DNA from: Desulfosoma caldarium
GTDB lineage: Bacteria; Desulfobacterota; Syntrophobacteria; Syntrophobacterales; DSM-9756
Direction of reading: 5' to 3'
DNA: 64,000 bases
NCBI RefSeq assembly: GCF_003751385.1
Contig: NZ_RJVA01000009.1
Location: 62,001-126,000 of the forward strand
The notes below the pieces were generated by a model. The model was not told the DNA's origin. It did no database searches and was given only the letters and a program-made list of their open reading frames with translations. Each line of letters opens with the position of its first letter. The stretch's first letter is position 1. This document shows, in pieces, positions 54,875-63,912 of this stretch. The position numbers were made by a program, and so were the translations under genes.

Positions 54875-57499
54875 ATGAACGGGTTGTGGGCCAGGATTTG
54901 CGGAACATTCAGCCGATGGAGACGGCGCGAGCCCCGTGTTCCGTTGGCGAGAATACTGAAGTGCTTTCGGTCCATCTTGGCCAGGAACAGCGAGATCCTG
55001 GATCTGATGGCCACCATGGGGAAAGCCCTTAGCGGCGATTACGTTTTCGACAGCCACTTTGTACACTCCTCATGTCAAAGGTTGATCGATCTGACGCAAA
55101 GCCTGATCCATGATCTGAACATCTTGAGCGGGCAAAAATACGTGGATCTTTACGCCAGCTTGGAAGGGATTCGGCGGCGTCTGGACGCCATTCTGGCGGG
55201 ACAGCCGTCCATAGGTGACATTCCCTACACCCTCTTTTACGAAGATTGCAACCGTGACTGGATCGATGAAGTCGGCGGCAAAAACGCCAATCTTGGAGAG
55301 GTGCGCAACGTCTTGGCCTTACCCACGCCAGATGGCTTTGTCATCACCACTCGAGCCTACCATGAATTCATGGCGTCGGCCGGACTTTCCGATTTTCTCA
55401 CCCAACAGCTGAATCCCTGGGAAACACAAGATACCCAGGCGTTGGAGCAGCGCCTTCGCGATCTACAACGACGCATTGAAGCCTCTTCGATCCCCGAGAA
55501 ATTAGCTCGGGAAATTTATCACCGCATTGAGACCCTGGGACGCAAGTACCGTCGCGAAACCCTGTTTTTCGCCGTGCGCAGCAGTGCTTCCGGTGAGGAT
55601 ACCGAGCACAGTTTTGCGGGGTTGCATCGATCGCTGCTCAACGTTCCGGAGACGGAGGTGCTTCAAGCCTATCGGCAGGTCGTGGCCAGCCTTTTTACTC
55701 TGCAGGCATGGAGGTACCGAAGGGATAAGGGGTTCGGCGAGCATGAGGCCGCCATGGCGGTGGGCTGTCAGCTCATGGTCGATGCCGTGGTCAGCGGCGT
55801 GCTCTACACCGTGGACCCGACAGCGCCCCCCCACTCAGATGCCCTCACCGTGTCAGCCACATGGGGGCTCGGCCCACCCGTGGTAGAAGGCAACCGAAAG
55901 GTGGATCGTTTCCGCGTCAGCCGGGACCCACCCCACGCTCTTCTGCAGATGCACGTGGTACCCAAAACGGCGTCTTTGATCTCTCAACGTGATGGGGGAA
56001 CGCAGTGGGTCGATGTCTCGGAGGTGGACCAATCCAGATCATGCCTCAATTCTCAGCAGCTCAACCTCCTCGCGTCCACCGGGCTTCTTTTAGAACGCTA
56101 CTTCAAGCGCCCTCAGGACATCGAATGGGCCTTTGACACCTCTGGCCAGCTCATCATTCTACAAACCCGTCCGCTGCAAATTAACCTTTCGGATTCCGAC
56201 ATCTGTCGCATCAGCGACATTACCGCCTCCGCCCCTGTCCTGTGGTCAGGGCGAGGTGACGTGGTGCAGCGGGGCATCGCGGTGGGCAAGGCCTTCGTGG
56301 TGCAAAGTGATGAGGATCTAAAACGCGTGCCTGCCGATGCCATTGTGGTGGCCCGGGAAAGCTCCCCTCGCCTTGCCGCTCTCTTTCGGCATGTGCGCGG
56401 CGTCATCACCGACGTGGGATCTCCTCTGGGACACATGGCCACGGTGGCGAGGGAATTTCGCGTACCCACCGTGGTGAACACAGAAATTGCGACGCAGCTT
56501 ATTCACACCGGCGATCCCTTAACCTTGGACGCAACCCAAAACGTTTTGTATCGAGGATACATCAAGGAGTTATCTTACCATGAACTCACCTACGAGGAAG
56601 TCTTTGAAGAAACTTATGAGTATCGCTTGTTGCGCCGCCTCCTTCGCCTGATCACACCGCTTCATCTTGTGGATCCTAAGGGAACCGATTTCACGCCGGC
56701 AGGCTGCCGAACCCTGCACGACATTGTGCGTTTCGTGCACGAGCGGGCTGTGGCTGAATTGGTGGGCATGAATCTGGCCAGCTTTCACACCTCAGGATGC
56801 CAAATCCGGCTTCTCGAGATCCCCGTGCCTCTCGACCTCAGGGTGATCGATGCAGATGGCGGCACCGTCGCCAGCCCAGACGCCCGCACTCTTCGCCTGC
56901 AGGACGTCACCTCCATTCCCATGCGAGCTTTTCTTGCCGGCGTGGTGGAATCCAATCTGTGGGAAAGAACACCTGTGGCAATGGACTTCAAAAGTTTCCT
57001 GGCCAGCATGAGCCGGACTTTCGACACACACCGGGTCCCCCTCGAAGAGGTGGGCCTTAACCTGGCGGTCGTTTCTTCCAACTACATGAACATTAACCTT
57101 CGGATCGGGTATCACTTCAACATCATCGATGCCTATGTCGATGACCGCATTGATGACAACTACATCTACTTTCGGTTTATAGGAGGGGTCACCGACTTGA
57201 CGCGACGATCCCGGCGTGCTCGACTTATTGGTGAAATCTTGGACCGCACAGGGTTTCGAGTTGAGATACGAGGCGATCTGGTGGTGGGGCGCATGAAGAA
57301 GCGCCCCCGTTCCACCATGGAACACAATCTCGGAATGCTGGGTGCGTTGGTGGCCTATACCCGGCAGTTGGACGTCCAGATGATTAGCGACGAGGAAGTG
57401 GTGCGGCACGTGGAGCGATTCATGGAATTGTTCCGGTCCCTTTGGCCTCGGCCCCAAGCAGCCGAGCCTCAAGGAGGTTCCCATGGACAAGCAACCTAA
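54875..57499 (+). CDS. PPDK/PEP-synthase-like ATP-grasp and phosphohistidine swivel protein
   Basis: 874 residues, soluble. Residues 1-115: helical, unfamiliar. About 125-460: PEP/pyruvate-binding ATP-grasp domain (EVGGKNANLGEVRNV, FAVRSSASGEDTEHSFAG, SGVLYTVDPTAP, DIEWAFDTSGQLIILQTRPL). About 470-560: PEP-mobilising swivel domain with the phosphohistidine in VGSPLGHMATVAREF (His about 520). The C-terminal ~300 residues are not the TIM barrel that binds PEP or pyruvate in true PPDK or PpsA, and I recognise no family (for example YMNINLRIGYHFNIIDAYVD). It can probably phosphorylate its His with ATP; the acceptor is unknown. It overlaps the receiver gene by 17 bases. Start is tentative. Confidence 0.87.
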   Translation: MNGLWARICGTFSRWRRREPRVPLARILKCFRSILARNSEILDLMATMGKALSGDYVFDSHFVHSSCQRLIDLTQSLIHDLNILSGQKYVDLYASLEGIRRRLDAILAGQPSIGDIPYTLFYEDCNRDWIDEVGGKNANLGEVRNVLALPTPDGFVITTRAYHEFMASAGLSDFLTQQLNPWETQDTQALEQRLRDLQRRIEASSIPEKLAREIYHRIETLGRKYRRETLFFAVRSSASGEDTEHSFAGLHRSLLNVPETEVLQAYRQVVASLFTLQAWRYRRDKGFGEHEAAMAVGCQLMVDAVVSGVLYTVDPTAPPHSDALTVSATWGLGPPVVEGNRKVDRFRVSRDPPHALLQMHVVPKTASLISQRDGGTQWVDVSEVDQSRSCLNSQQLNLLASTGLLLERYFKRPQDIEWAFDTSGQLIILQTRPLQINLSDSDICRISDITASAPVLWSGRGDVVQRGIAVGKAFVVQSDEDLKRVPADAIVVARESSPRLAALFRHVRGVITDVGSPLGHMATVAREFRVPTVVNTEIATQLIHTGDPLTLDATQNVLYRGYIKELSYHELTYEEVFEETYEYRLLRRLLRLITPLHLVDPKGTDFTPAGCRTLHDIVRFVHERAVAELVGMNLASFHTSGCQIRLLEIPVPLDLRVIDADGGTVASPDARTLRLQDVTSIPMRAFLAGVVESNLWERTPVAMDFKSFLASMSRTFDTHRVPLEEVGLNLAVVSSNYMNINLRIGYHFNIIDAYVDDRIDDNYIYFRFIGGVTDLTRRSRRARLIGEILDRTGFRVEIRGDLVVGRMKKRPRSTMEHNLGMLGALVAYTRQLDVQMISDEEVVRHVERFMELFRSLWPRPQAAEPQGGSHGQAT

Positions 57500-57875
57500 G
57501 ATGAGAGTTTTAATTCTGGACGATGAGCCCATCGTTTGCAAACGCATGAAACCCTCCTTTGAAAAGGCAGGCTACGAGGTGGAAACCTTTACCGACAGCA
57601 CTCTCGCCCTGGAACGGATCCGGGAACAAGACTTCGACGTGGTCATCACGGACCTCAAGATGGAGAAGATTGATGGAATGCGCTTCCTGTCGGAGGTCAA
57701 AAAGCGCACTCCGACGACGGAGGTCATCGTGATCACGGGATTTGCCACCATGGAAACGGCCAAGGAATCCTTTCAAAAGGGTGTGTTCGACTTCGTCGCC
57801 AAGCCTTTCAAGATGAGTGAGATACTGGATGCAGTGCGCCGAGTGGAAGAGAAAAGGCGCGCTGCCAGGCTCTAA
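57483..57875 (+). CDS. Stand-alone receiver protein in the export operon
   Basis: 130 residues, a single CheY-like receiver: DDE at 13-15, Asp about 57 (VVITDLKM), Thr/Ser in VIVITGFATME and Lys in VAKPFK. No output domain. GGAGGTTCCC precedes the ATG, inside the end of the swivel-enzyme gene. Receiver sequence resembles that of the sigma-54 regulator (LILDDEPIVCKRM versus [13 protein letters not shown]), so both may take phosphate from the same kinase. It could adjust the swivel enzyme or permease by direct binding. Confidence 0.9.
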   Translation: MDKQPKMRVLILDDEPIVCKRMKPSFEKAGYEVETFTDSTLALERIREQDFDVVITDLKMEKIDGMRFLSEVKKRTPTTEVIVITGFATMETAKESFQKGVFDFVAKPFKMSEILDAVRRVEEKRRAARL

Positions 57876-57957
57876 ACACAAAGGGACGTCGGTGGCAGCC
57901 CTGGCGGTCGAAGGTAGAGCAACACAACGCCAATCTCTCCGGGCAGGAGGTGACTTT

Positions 57958-58848
57958 ATGAGAATTCTCTTTGCAGCAGACCAGTATCGCTACAGCGCTC
58001 ATGCGCTTGAAGCCCTGGTTAAACTGGCCCAGAATACCTGGGCGGATTTGACGTTTGTGGGCGTTATCAACAAATCAGTGGACCGTTCCCTTGCACCTGG
58101 CTCTGCCGAGGTCGGCACCCATGCCCTGCCTGGAGCCTTGGCACGTTATCGGGACGATTTTCTTGCACGCTGGCCCAAAGGCGATTCGCCCTACGCCCCC
58201 ACTCAACAGCAGCACGAATGGATCCAGTTGCGTCAGGGGGTCTGGGAATATTTCCAGGTGGCGCGAGGGTCCATGAAACAATTGAAGGTTCGCCTGCGTT
58301 TTGGACAGACCGCTTCCGAAATTTTGGCCACCGCCGAAGAAGAAGCCAGCAGTTTGATCGTGATGGGCTGCACGGGCGGTGACGCCTGCCTCTGGCAGGA
58401 TGATCCGTCGGTGCCTCAAAAGGTCGTGGACGGTGCCACGGTGTCCGTGCTGCTGGTCAAGGAGGCTGCCCCTATCCGCAAACTTTATATGTGCCTGGAC
58501 GACAGCGGCATCACTCAGGACGCTCTGGAAATGGTTAACCAAATGGTTTCCATTACTGAAGCCGAATTGGACGTGGTGGGCCTCACCAAGGGTGGGGGCA
58601 TCAAGACACAGGTCTATCCCTGGTTAAAGGTCGTGTCTGACTACTACAACAGCAAGGGCGTGCCGTGCCACATTCGATTCCGTGAGATCGACGCATTCCA
58701 AGAGTTCATCTCGTCTCAGGTCACCGAAGGTCTGTTGGCTCTGTGGCTAGGAAAGAAATCCCTCTTGTCGCGGCTATTTCAGAAAAAAACCGACTCCATT
58801 GGGCATTTTGTCAGCAGGTGCAGAACTTCAGTGCTCGTGCTGCGCTGA
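57958..58848 (+). CDS. Tandem universal stress protein (two USP domains)
   Basis: 296 residues. The first USP domain (1-170) begins MRILFAADQYRYSAHALEAL and holds SSLIVMGCTGGDACLWQDD and VSVLLVKE; the second (about 175-296) begins KLYMCLDDSGITQDALEMVN and ends TSVLVLR. The first domain keeps a VMGCTGG nucleotide-loop variant; the second looks degenerate. AGGAGGTGAC before the ATG at 57958 sets the start; the frame further upstream overlaps the receiver gene. It closes the operon that opened with another USP-like gene. Confidence 0.88.
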   Translation: MRILFAADQYRYSAHALEALVKLAQNTWADLTFVGVINKSVDRSLAPGSAEVGTHALPGALARYRDDFLARWPKGDSPYAPTQQQHEWIQLRQGVWEYFQVARGSMKQLKVRLRFGQTASEILATAEEEASSLIVMGCTGGDACLWQDDPSVPQKVVDGATVSVLLVKEAAPIRKLYMCLDDSGITQDALEMVNQMVSITEAELDVVGLTKGGGIKTQVYPWLKVVSDYYNSKGVPCHIRFREIDAFQEFISSQVTEGLLALWLGKKSLLSRLFQKKTDSIGHFVSRCRTSVLVLR

Positions 58849-58903
58849 TTCCGCCATCGCAGCTTTTCTCCTCTGGTCGGCCTCTCTTTGAACGGCGTGG
58901 TCT

Positions 58904-60403
58904 TTAGGGCCGCAACCCCAAAATGGAGGCAATGGCGTCGCCGGTCGCCGTCACAAAGGCGCGGAAGGATTCCGAATCCATGGCCGTTCCCGGCCTCGGG
59001 CACGGCACTCCTTCTGGAGGTCGCACCAGCACCGGGCGGTTCTGAAGCTCCATTTTAGGCTCTATGCCGAATTCGGGCTCAAAGCGATCTTCAAAGTACT
59101 TTTCTTGGAAGACGGCAAACTTCAGCGCGTGGGCCGTGGCGTCCAGGACGCCCACCTTGCCTTCGGGTAGGAGCCCTTGCGAAACGGCGCGGCGGAATCC
59201 AGCCAGACATTCACCGCCTTGGGTGCACGCAATGTGCCCGTTTCGGTTGGCCATAAGCATAGCGTCCATGATTTCCTGTTCCGTCACCTGGACCACCTGC
59301 ACTGCCTTTTCTCCGCCGATGGATCGGTATTGCTCCACCAGCTGCACCACTCGAGGCATGCTCACCGGGTTGCCGATCATGGCCGCCTGGGCCACACTGG
59401 GCCGGACCGTCACCGGCCGAAAAACCCGCTTCTCTGGATTTGGTTCCAAGTAATAACGATACACCGGATCGGCATGGTGTGATTGCACCCCCAAAATCCA
59501 TGGAAGCTGGGTGATGATGCCCAGGTCATACAGTTTGAGGAATCCCGCCATGACCGCGGTGATGTTCCCCGCATTGCCGATGGGAACCGTTACCACCAGA
59601 TCGGTCACATTGTAGTCGAAAACCTGCGCGATTTCGTAGCTATACGATTCCTGCCCCAGAATGCGCCAGGCATTTTTGGAATTCATGAGTGCCACAGGAT
59701 ACTGTTCCGCCAAGTACTCCACGATTTTCATGCAGTCGTCAAAGACACCTGGAATTTCAATCACACGAGCCCCGCTGCCCAATGGCTGGCTCAGTTGCTG
59801 GGGCGTCACCTTGCCGTGGGGCAAGAGGACGGCGGAGGTGACACCTTGGATAAAGTATGAGGCGTAAAGGGCCGCGGCGGCGGAGGTATCCCCCGTGGAC
59901 GCGCACACGGCTAAGACATGGCCCAGTCCCTGGTTTGTGATGAGGTCATTGAGGTAACTAAAGGCACTGGCCATACCCCGGTCTTTGAAGGACGCGCTGG
60001 GATTTTGCCCGTCGTTTTTAAAAAAGAAAGGCCGACCCGCCCAGTCCTTGAGGCGTCCGTTGGCCTGCACCACGGGTGTGTGGCCTTCGCCCAAGTAGAT
60101 CACGGCCTCGAGAGGCAAAATGGCGCCGAGGAGTTCATGAAATCGGTAGATGCCCTTGAGGGCCGGCTCGTGAATCATGGCCCGATAATCAAAGATCTGG
60201 CGCCACTGTGGGCCGGGGGTTTTTTTGAGGCGATCCCAGTCCCGGTCTTCAATCATGAGAACACTGCGGCACTGTGGACAGGTGTAGAGCAGCTTGCCTA
60301 CGTCAAAGCTCGCCTGGCACGCAAGGCATCGGTACACGTAGGTTCCGGACACCTTTGGCACGATGCGGTCTCGAACACTATCGGGAAAATCCAGAATCTT
60401 CAT
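58904..60403 (-). CDS. thrC: Threonine synthase
   Basis: 499 residues. A PLP enzyme that turns O-phosphohomoserine into threonine. The cofactor Lys lies in PSASFKDRGM, with the substrate loop GEGHTPV and the Gly-rich phosphate site VPIGNAGNI. The N-terminus has two CxxC pairs (CLACQ and CPQC), a zinc-ribbon present in many bacterial ThrC proteins. AAGGAGAAAAC sets the ATG at 60403. It follows the DUF554 gene by 39 bases on the same strand. Length is normal for the longer ThrC class. Confidence 0.93.
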   Translation of the reverse strand: MKILDFPDSVRDRIVPKVSGTYVYRCLACQASFDVGKLLYTCPQCRSVLMIEDRDWDRLKKTPGPQWRQIFDYRAMIHEPALKGIYRFHELLGAILPLEAVIYLGEGHTPVVQANGRLKDWAGRPFFFKNDGQNPSASFKDRGMASAFSYLNDLITNQGLGHVLAVCASTGDTSAAAALYASYFIQGVTSAVLLPHGKVTPQQLSQPLGSGARVIEIPGVFDDCMKIVEYLAEQYPVALMNSKNAWRILGQESYSYEIAQVFDYNVTDLVVTVPIGNAGNITAVMAGFLKLYDLGIITQLPWILGVQSHHADPVYRYYLEPNPEKRVFRPVTVRPSVAQAAMIGNPVSMPRVVQLVEQYRSIGGEKAVQVVQVTEQEIMDAMLMANRNGHIACTQGGECLAGFRRAVSQGLLPEGKVGVLDATAHALKFAVFQEKYFEDRFEPEFGIEPKMELQNRPVLVRPPEGVPCPRPGTAMDSESFRAFVTATGDAIASILGLRP

Positions 60404-60442
60404 GTTTTCTCCTTGTCCCTGCAAGCTCCTTTTTTGCAAGCC

Positions 60443-61147
60443 TCAAAACGGCCACCACGATCGAATCCACGGCATAAGAAAAACGATGGCCGGAGCGACA
60501 GCCAAAGCCGGAAGAAAATTGGCCACGCGAACATCCTTGATGTTCAGAAGCTTCAATCCAATGGCCATAATGAGCAACCCGCCGGTGGCCGACATTTCTG
60601 TGATCATCTCCGCGGAGAGCAACCGATCCAAAGCCGAGGCCATGAACGTGATCGAGCCCTGAAAGACGAGTACGCTTGCAGCCGATAGAAGCACCCCCCA
60701 GCCTAAGGTGGCCGCAAAAGCCACAGCTGCAAATCCATCCAACGTGGACTTGACGGCCAAAAGGCGGAAATCGCCGCCGAGGCCGTCTTGAATGGACCCC
60801 AGGACAGCCATGGGCCCGACGCAAAAAACAAGACTCGCCGTCACAAACCCTTCACTCAAGGACGAGCCGGATCTGGACCGAAAGAGATTTTGAAGGATTG
60901 CCCCCAACCTTTCCAAGCCGTCTTGAAGACGAAACCCCTCACCCAAAAGACCGCCCAGCAGAATCCCTCCCAGCACCAACAAAATGTTCCGGGTCTGCAG
61001 GGCCATTTGCATGCCCACAACCAAAGTGACCAGCCCGAGGCCGCTCATGACGGTGTGCTGCGTCTTTTCCGAAAGGCGCGCTCCAAGCAGACTCCCCAGC
61101 GCCGCGCCGACAACTACCGTGCTCACATTCAACACCGTCCCCAACAT
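60443..61147 (-). CDS. DUF554 membrane protein
   Basis: 234 residues with about seven hydrophobic spans. MLGTVLNVSTVVVGAALGSLLG, GLVTLVVGMQMAL and LVFCVGPMAVLGSIQDGLGG are hallmarks of DUF554 (YdfK-type), putative transporters of unknown substrate. I chose the ATG at 61147 since the family starts M(I/L)GT; an ATG at 61174 is possible. It may be cotranscribed with thrC, but a functional link is not clear. Confidence 0.87.
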   Translation of the reverse strand: MLGTVLNVSTVVVGAALGSLLGARLSEKTQHTVMSGLGLVTLVVGMQMALQTRNILLVLGGILLGGLLGEGFRLQDGLERLGAILQNLFRSRSGSSLSEGFVTASLVFCVGPMAVLGSIQDGLGGDFRLLAVKSTLDGFAAVAFAATLGWGVLLSAASVLVFQGSITFMASALDRLLSAEMITEMSATGGLLIMAIGLKLLNIKDVRVANFLPALAVAPAIVFLMPWIRSWWPF

Positions 61148-61800
61148 GCAGCCGCCCCGTTTTCCTAAAAGCATTCCGCACGCACATTTCGCCCAAGGAC
61201 CCGACGTCTTTGTGACTCAAGGGCGTCAGTTTCGCGCACGCAAGTTCTCACAAGAGCTCGAAGTGCACGTCCATAACGTGCAGAAAATTCCGAATCGCCA
61301 TACACCCCTTTGGCAGACAAAATACTGCAGGATGAGCCAAAAAGGAATGGATGAACCGTCCTAGGCACGTTGCCACGCAAGCGCCTCAGCGGGATTCACG
61401 GCGCTGGACCATAACGGCATCGCTTTCGTGACGCAAGAGTCAAGTGCACTTCGGACTTCCACCACAGTGCGGCTGCAAGCCAGAGCCTTTTGAGCATTCA
61501 AAGATCTGTGGTCTCGCCCTTTTTTGAAAGGGGGGCCCTTCCACCTGTCCACCACACGACAAACCGGTGAAGGTATGGGCGGCATCTGTGGCCGCCCCTG
61601 CCTTGTCGAACCACGACGGCGCAGTCCCTTGGGCCGCCACAAGCGTGCTGATTCAAGAAAAGCTTTCGGTCATGCGCCTTGCCGCGTCTTGGAAAACATG
61701 AACAGCCCTAGGAACGCGGGCTTCTCGCCCGCTCTTTAGGCGGCGCCAAGGCAGGCCCTCCGTGCCCGTGAGGCTTTGTGGGCTCGTTTCGACAATAGGA
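61148..61800. other. Gene-free stretch
   Basis: About 650 bases between two minus-strand genes. ORFs here are short, overlap each other and lack ribosome sites and family features. I see no transposon end, tRNA or clear terminator. Confidence 0.35.
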
Positions 61801-62454
61801 TTAGGTGGTCAATAAGGTGAAGAGATCGCGCACGAAAGGCGCAAGGAACCGCCCCACGATTTCCCCCTCTGACAGCCGGTCTAGGAGCAGAACCGCCAGC
61901 AGAAGGTACGGGCCCAGTTGGTGGTAGGATTGTTCCAGGCGACTGCCTTTGGGAATGAGCATGACGGAAACCAAGGTGCCCGTCGCCATGGGCAATATGG
62001 GCACCAGGTGATACACCGCCACGGTCAAGTTGACCGCCACGACCATGAGAAACACGCGAGGATCCAGGGACAGACTCCTGAGAAGCCAGGCCAGACTGCC
62101 AAAAATGTTGGCCATGAGAAAATTGGCAAAGGGGCCGGCCGCTCGAGTCAGCACAAGGTAAAGGTCGGGATACTTGAATTTGGTTGTATCCACGCCGATC
62201 CTCTTGGACCACCCCATGCCTGTGGCTAAAAAGGACAGCGTGCCCAGCACATCCAAGTGCAGAAATGCGTTGAAGTGCAGACGGTCCTTGGCTCCAGGCC
62301 GCTTGTCGCCAAGAAGCGTTGCCGCAAACGCCTGTCCTTCCGCGTTGACCAACACGGCCACCAAAACGGCCACACAAAAGGAGACCGCATCGTCCACAGC
62401 CAAATGGGCAGGGTGCAGCACATAGGGAATAGGAAAAAGCGGGCGCGCTTCCAT
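61801..62454 (-). CDS. Degenerate M50 (site-2-protease-like) membrane protein
   Basis: 217 residues, about five spans, matching the short M50B family in layout. Where active members have HExxH, this one reads NAEGQAFAATLLGD: the Glu remains but both zinc-binding His are Asn and Gln. Where they have a PxxDG/LDG motif near NLxPxxP, it reads VPILPMATG, without the third zinc ligand. So it is very probably not a protease. The rest (HFNAFLHLDVLGTL, GMGWSKRIGVDTTKF, RAAGPFANFLMA) keeps family character. AGGAGGTGAAAAGGTCCC precedes the ATG. Confidence 0.78.
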   Translation of the reverse strand: MEARPLFPIPYVLHPAHLAVDDAVSFCVAVLVAVLVNAEGQAFAATLLGDKRPGAKDRLHFNAFLHLDVLGTLSFLATGMGWSKRIGVDTTKFKYPDLYLVLTRAAGPFANFLMANIFGSLAWLLRSLSLDPRVFLMVVAVNLTVAVYHLVPILPMATGTLVSVMLIPKGSRLEQSYHQLGPYLLLAVLLLDRLSEGEIVGRFLAPFVRDLFTLLTT

Positions 62455-62488
62455 GGGACCTTTTCACCTCCTGTGGGGCTCTCAAACA

Positions 62489-62518
62489 GGAAGGCAGGAA
62501 GCCCGCTTCCTGCCTTCC
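62489..62518. repeat. 14-base perfect inverted repeat
   Basis: GGAAGGCAGGAAGC (62489-62502) and GCTTCCTGCCTTCC (62505-62518) are exact complements with a 2-base centre. On the minus strand it lies between the second OFA carrier and the M50 gene and may terminate the former; the T content after the stem is low. Confidence 0.6.
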
Positions 62519-62583
62519 TTCCGGCCACGGGGCATAGCCCACGGCCTTCAACATTGACCTTGTTCAACAACGGTTCACGGAAG

Positions 62584-62616
62584 AACGCCTCGTGCGGGTG
62601 CCGTGCGAGGCGTTTT
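62584..62616. terminator. Hairpin terminator after the second OFA carrier
   Basis: AACGCCTCG (62584-62592) pairs with CGAGGCGTT (62606-62614); the plus strand continues TTTT, and the minus strand reads GTTCTT. It begins about 10 bases after the carrier stop on the minus strand. Confidence 0.6.
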
Positions 62617-62624
62617 CGGCCCAA

Positions 62625-63908
62625 CTATCTTGTCTCGCCGACGGCCGTGGGCCGTTTCGTGAGCCGGCACACAATCACGGCGATGATCAAGACAATACCG
62701 GAGAGATAAAAGGCCCAGTTCAGGCTTCCCGTAACGTCCTTGATGGTCCCACCGAGGCGAGCCATGAAGAACCCGAGACCCCAGCCGAGGAACACCAAGC
62801 CGTAGTTGAACCCAAGGTTCTTGGGACCATAGAAGTCCGCCGTGAAGGAGGGCATCAAGGCAAGCCCGCCGCCGTATTGCCAGTACGCAATGCCTACGGC
62901 AAGAAACAGGAAGAACAGGTTCCTTGAAGCGATGATGGCCGGAAGCGCAAAGAGGCACAGGGCGGACACCAAGCAGTTGAGCGTGTAAGCATTGGCCCGG
63001 CCGATTTTATCCGAATACAACCCGGTGCCCACACGTCCCAAGGCGTTCACAAGCCCACCGTAGGAAGCCAGAATCCACGCGTTGGCCGCAAAGAACGGAT
63101 TGCCCTTGGCCGCTTCGGCAAGAATCTTGGCCGCATTGGCGATGATCAGCAGACCCGACTGCGTCGTGCCGATGAACATGAAGACCAATGCATAGAATTG
63201 CCACGTCTTCACCATGTCGCCGGCCACCCAATCCACTTTGGTGATGCTGGGGGTCGGGCCCGCCTTGACCGGAGGTGCCGGAGGCACATAACCTTCCGGT
63301 GGCCATGCCAGCAATTGCCCCGCAATAATGGTCACCGCCGCAAACAGTATCCCCAAGAAGTAAAAGCTGTAGGACAACCCACCCGACTTGATCAGATAAG
63401 CCGCCAGGGGCGACACGTACAAAGCCGCGCCGCCGTAGCCACCCACCACAAGGCCCGCGACGAGACCCCGCTTATGCGGGCCGAACCACTTGAGGGCCGC
63501 CGGGGTCGGGGCAGCATACCCAATGCCCATGCCAATACCCCCTAGGACCCCGAAACCGAGAATGAGACCGGTGTAGCTCTTCATGAACCCGGACAGAAGA
63601 CAACCGGCCGCAAGGAACAAACCACCCGTCGTGGCACCCACTTTGGGGCCGAATCTATCTTGAATGCGCCCGCCGGGAATCATCAACAGCGCAAAAATAA
63701 TGACGCACAGAGAAAAAGGCACGGAGGCCTGGGCGTTGTTCAAATAGGTCCAGCCCTCGTTAAGGCCGGTCATCGCCTGCCCGACCATTTTCTCGTTGAT
63801 CAGTTCTTTTGCCCAAACACTCCAGGCATACAGAATACCCAAGCACAAGTTGATGGCGGTTCCCGCAAACGTGACCACCCACGCTCTTCCTGGAACTTTA
63901 TCCGCCAT
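62625..63908 (-). CDS. OFA-family MFS carrier, second copy
   Basis: 427 residues, 12 membrane spans, colinear with the carrier at 45109-46371: KVPGRAWVVTFAGTAINLCL, MIPGGRIQDRFGP, GIGMGIGYAAPTPAALKWFG and FYGPKNLGFNYGLVF are shared nearly word for word. The N-terminal periplasmic loop is longer (GQAMTGLNEGWTYLNNAQAS). AAGGAGGGAGCAAA precedes the ATG at 63908; residues further upstream in the frame are not used. Substrate unknown (monocarboxylate, oxalate or formate). In the mRNA, ACUCCCU just upstream can pair with this ribosome site. Confidence 0.9.
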   Translation of the reverse strand: MADKVPGRAWVVTFAGTAINLCLGILYAWSVWAKELINEKMVGQAMTGLNEGWTYLNNAQASVPFSLCVIIFALLMIPGGRIQDRFGPKVGATTGGLFLAAGCLLSGFMKSYTGLILGFGVLGGIGMGIGYAAPTPAALKWFGPHKRGLVAGLVVGGYGGAALYVSPLAAYLIKSGGLSYSFYFLGILFAAVTIIAGQLLAWPPEGYVPPAPPVKAGPTPSITKVDWVAGDMVKTWQFYALVFMFIGTTQSGLLIIANAAKILAEAAKGNPFFAANAWILASYGGLVNALGRVGTGLYSDKIGRANAYTLNCLVSALCLFALPAIIASRNLFFLFLAVGIAYWQYGGGLALMPSFTADFYGPKNLGFNYGLVFLGWGLGFFMARLGGTIKDVTGSLNWAFYLSGIVLIIAVIVCRLTKRPTAVGETR

Positions 63909-63912
63909 TTTG

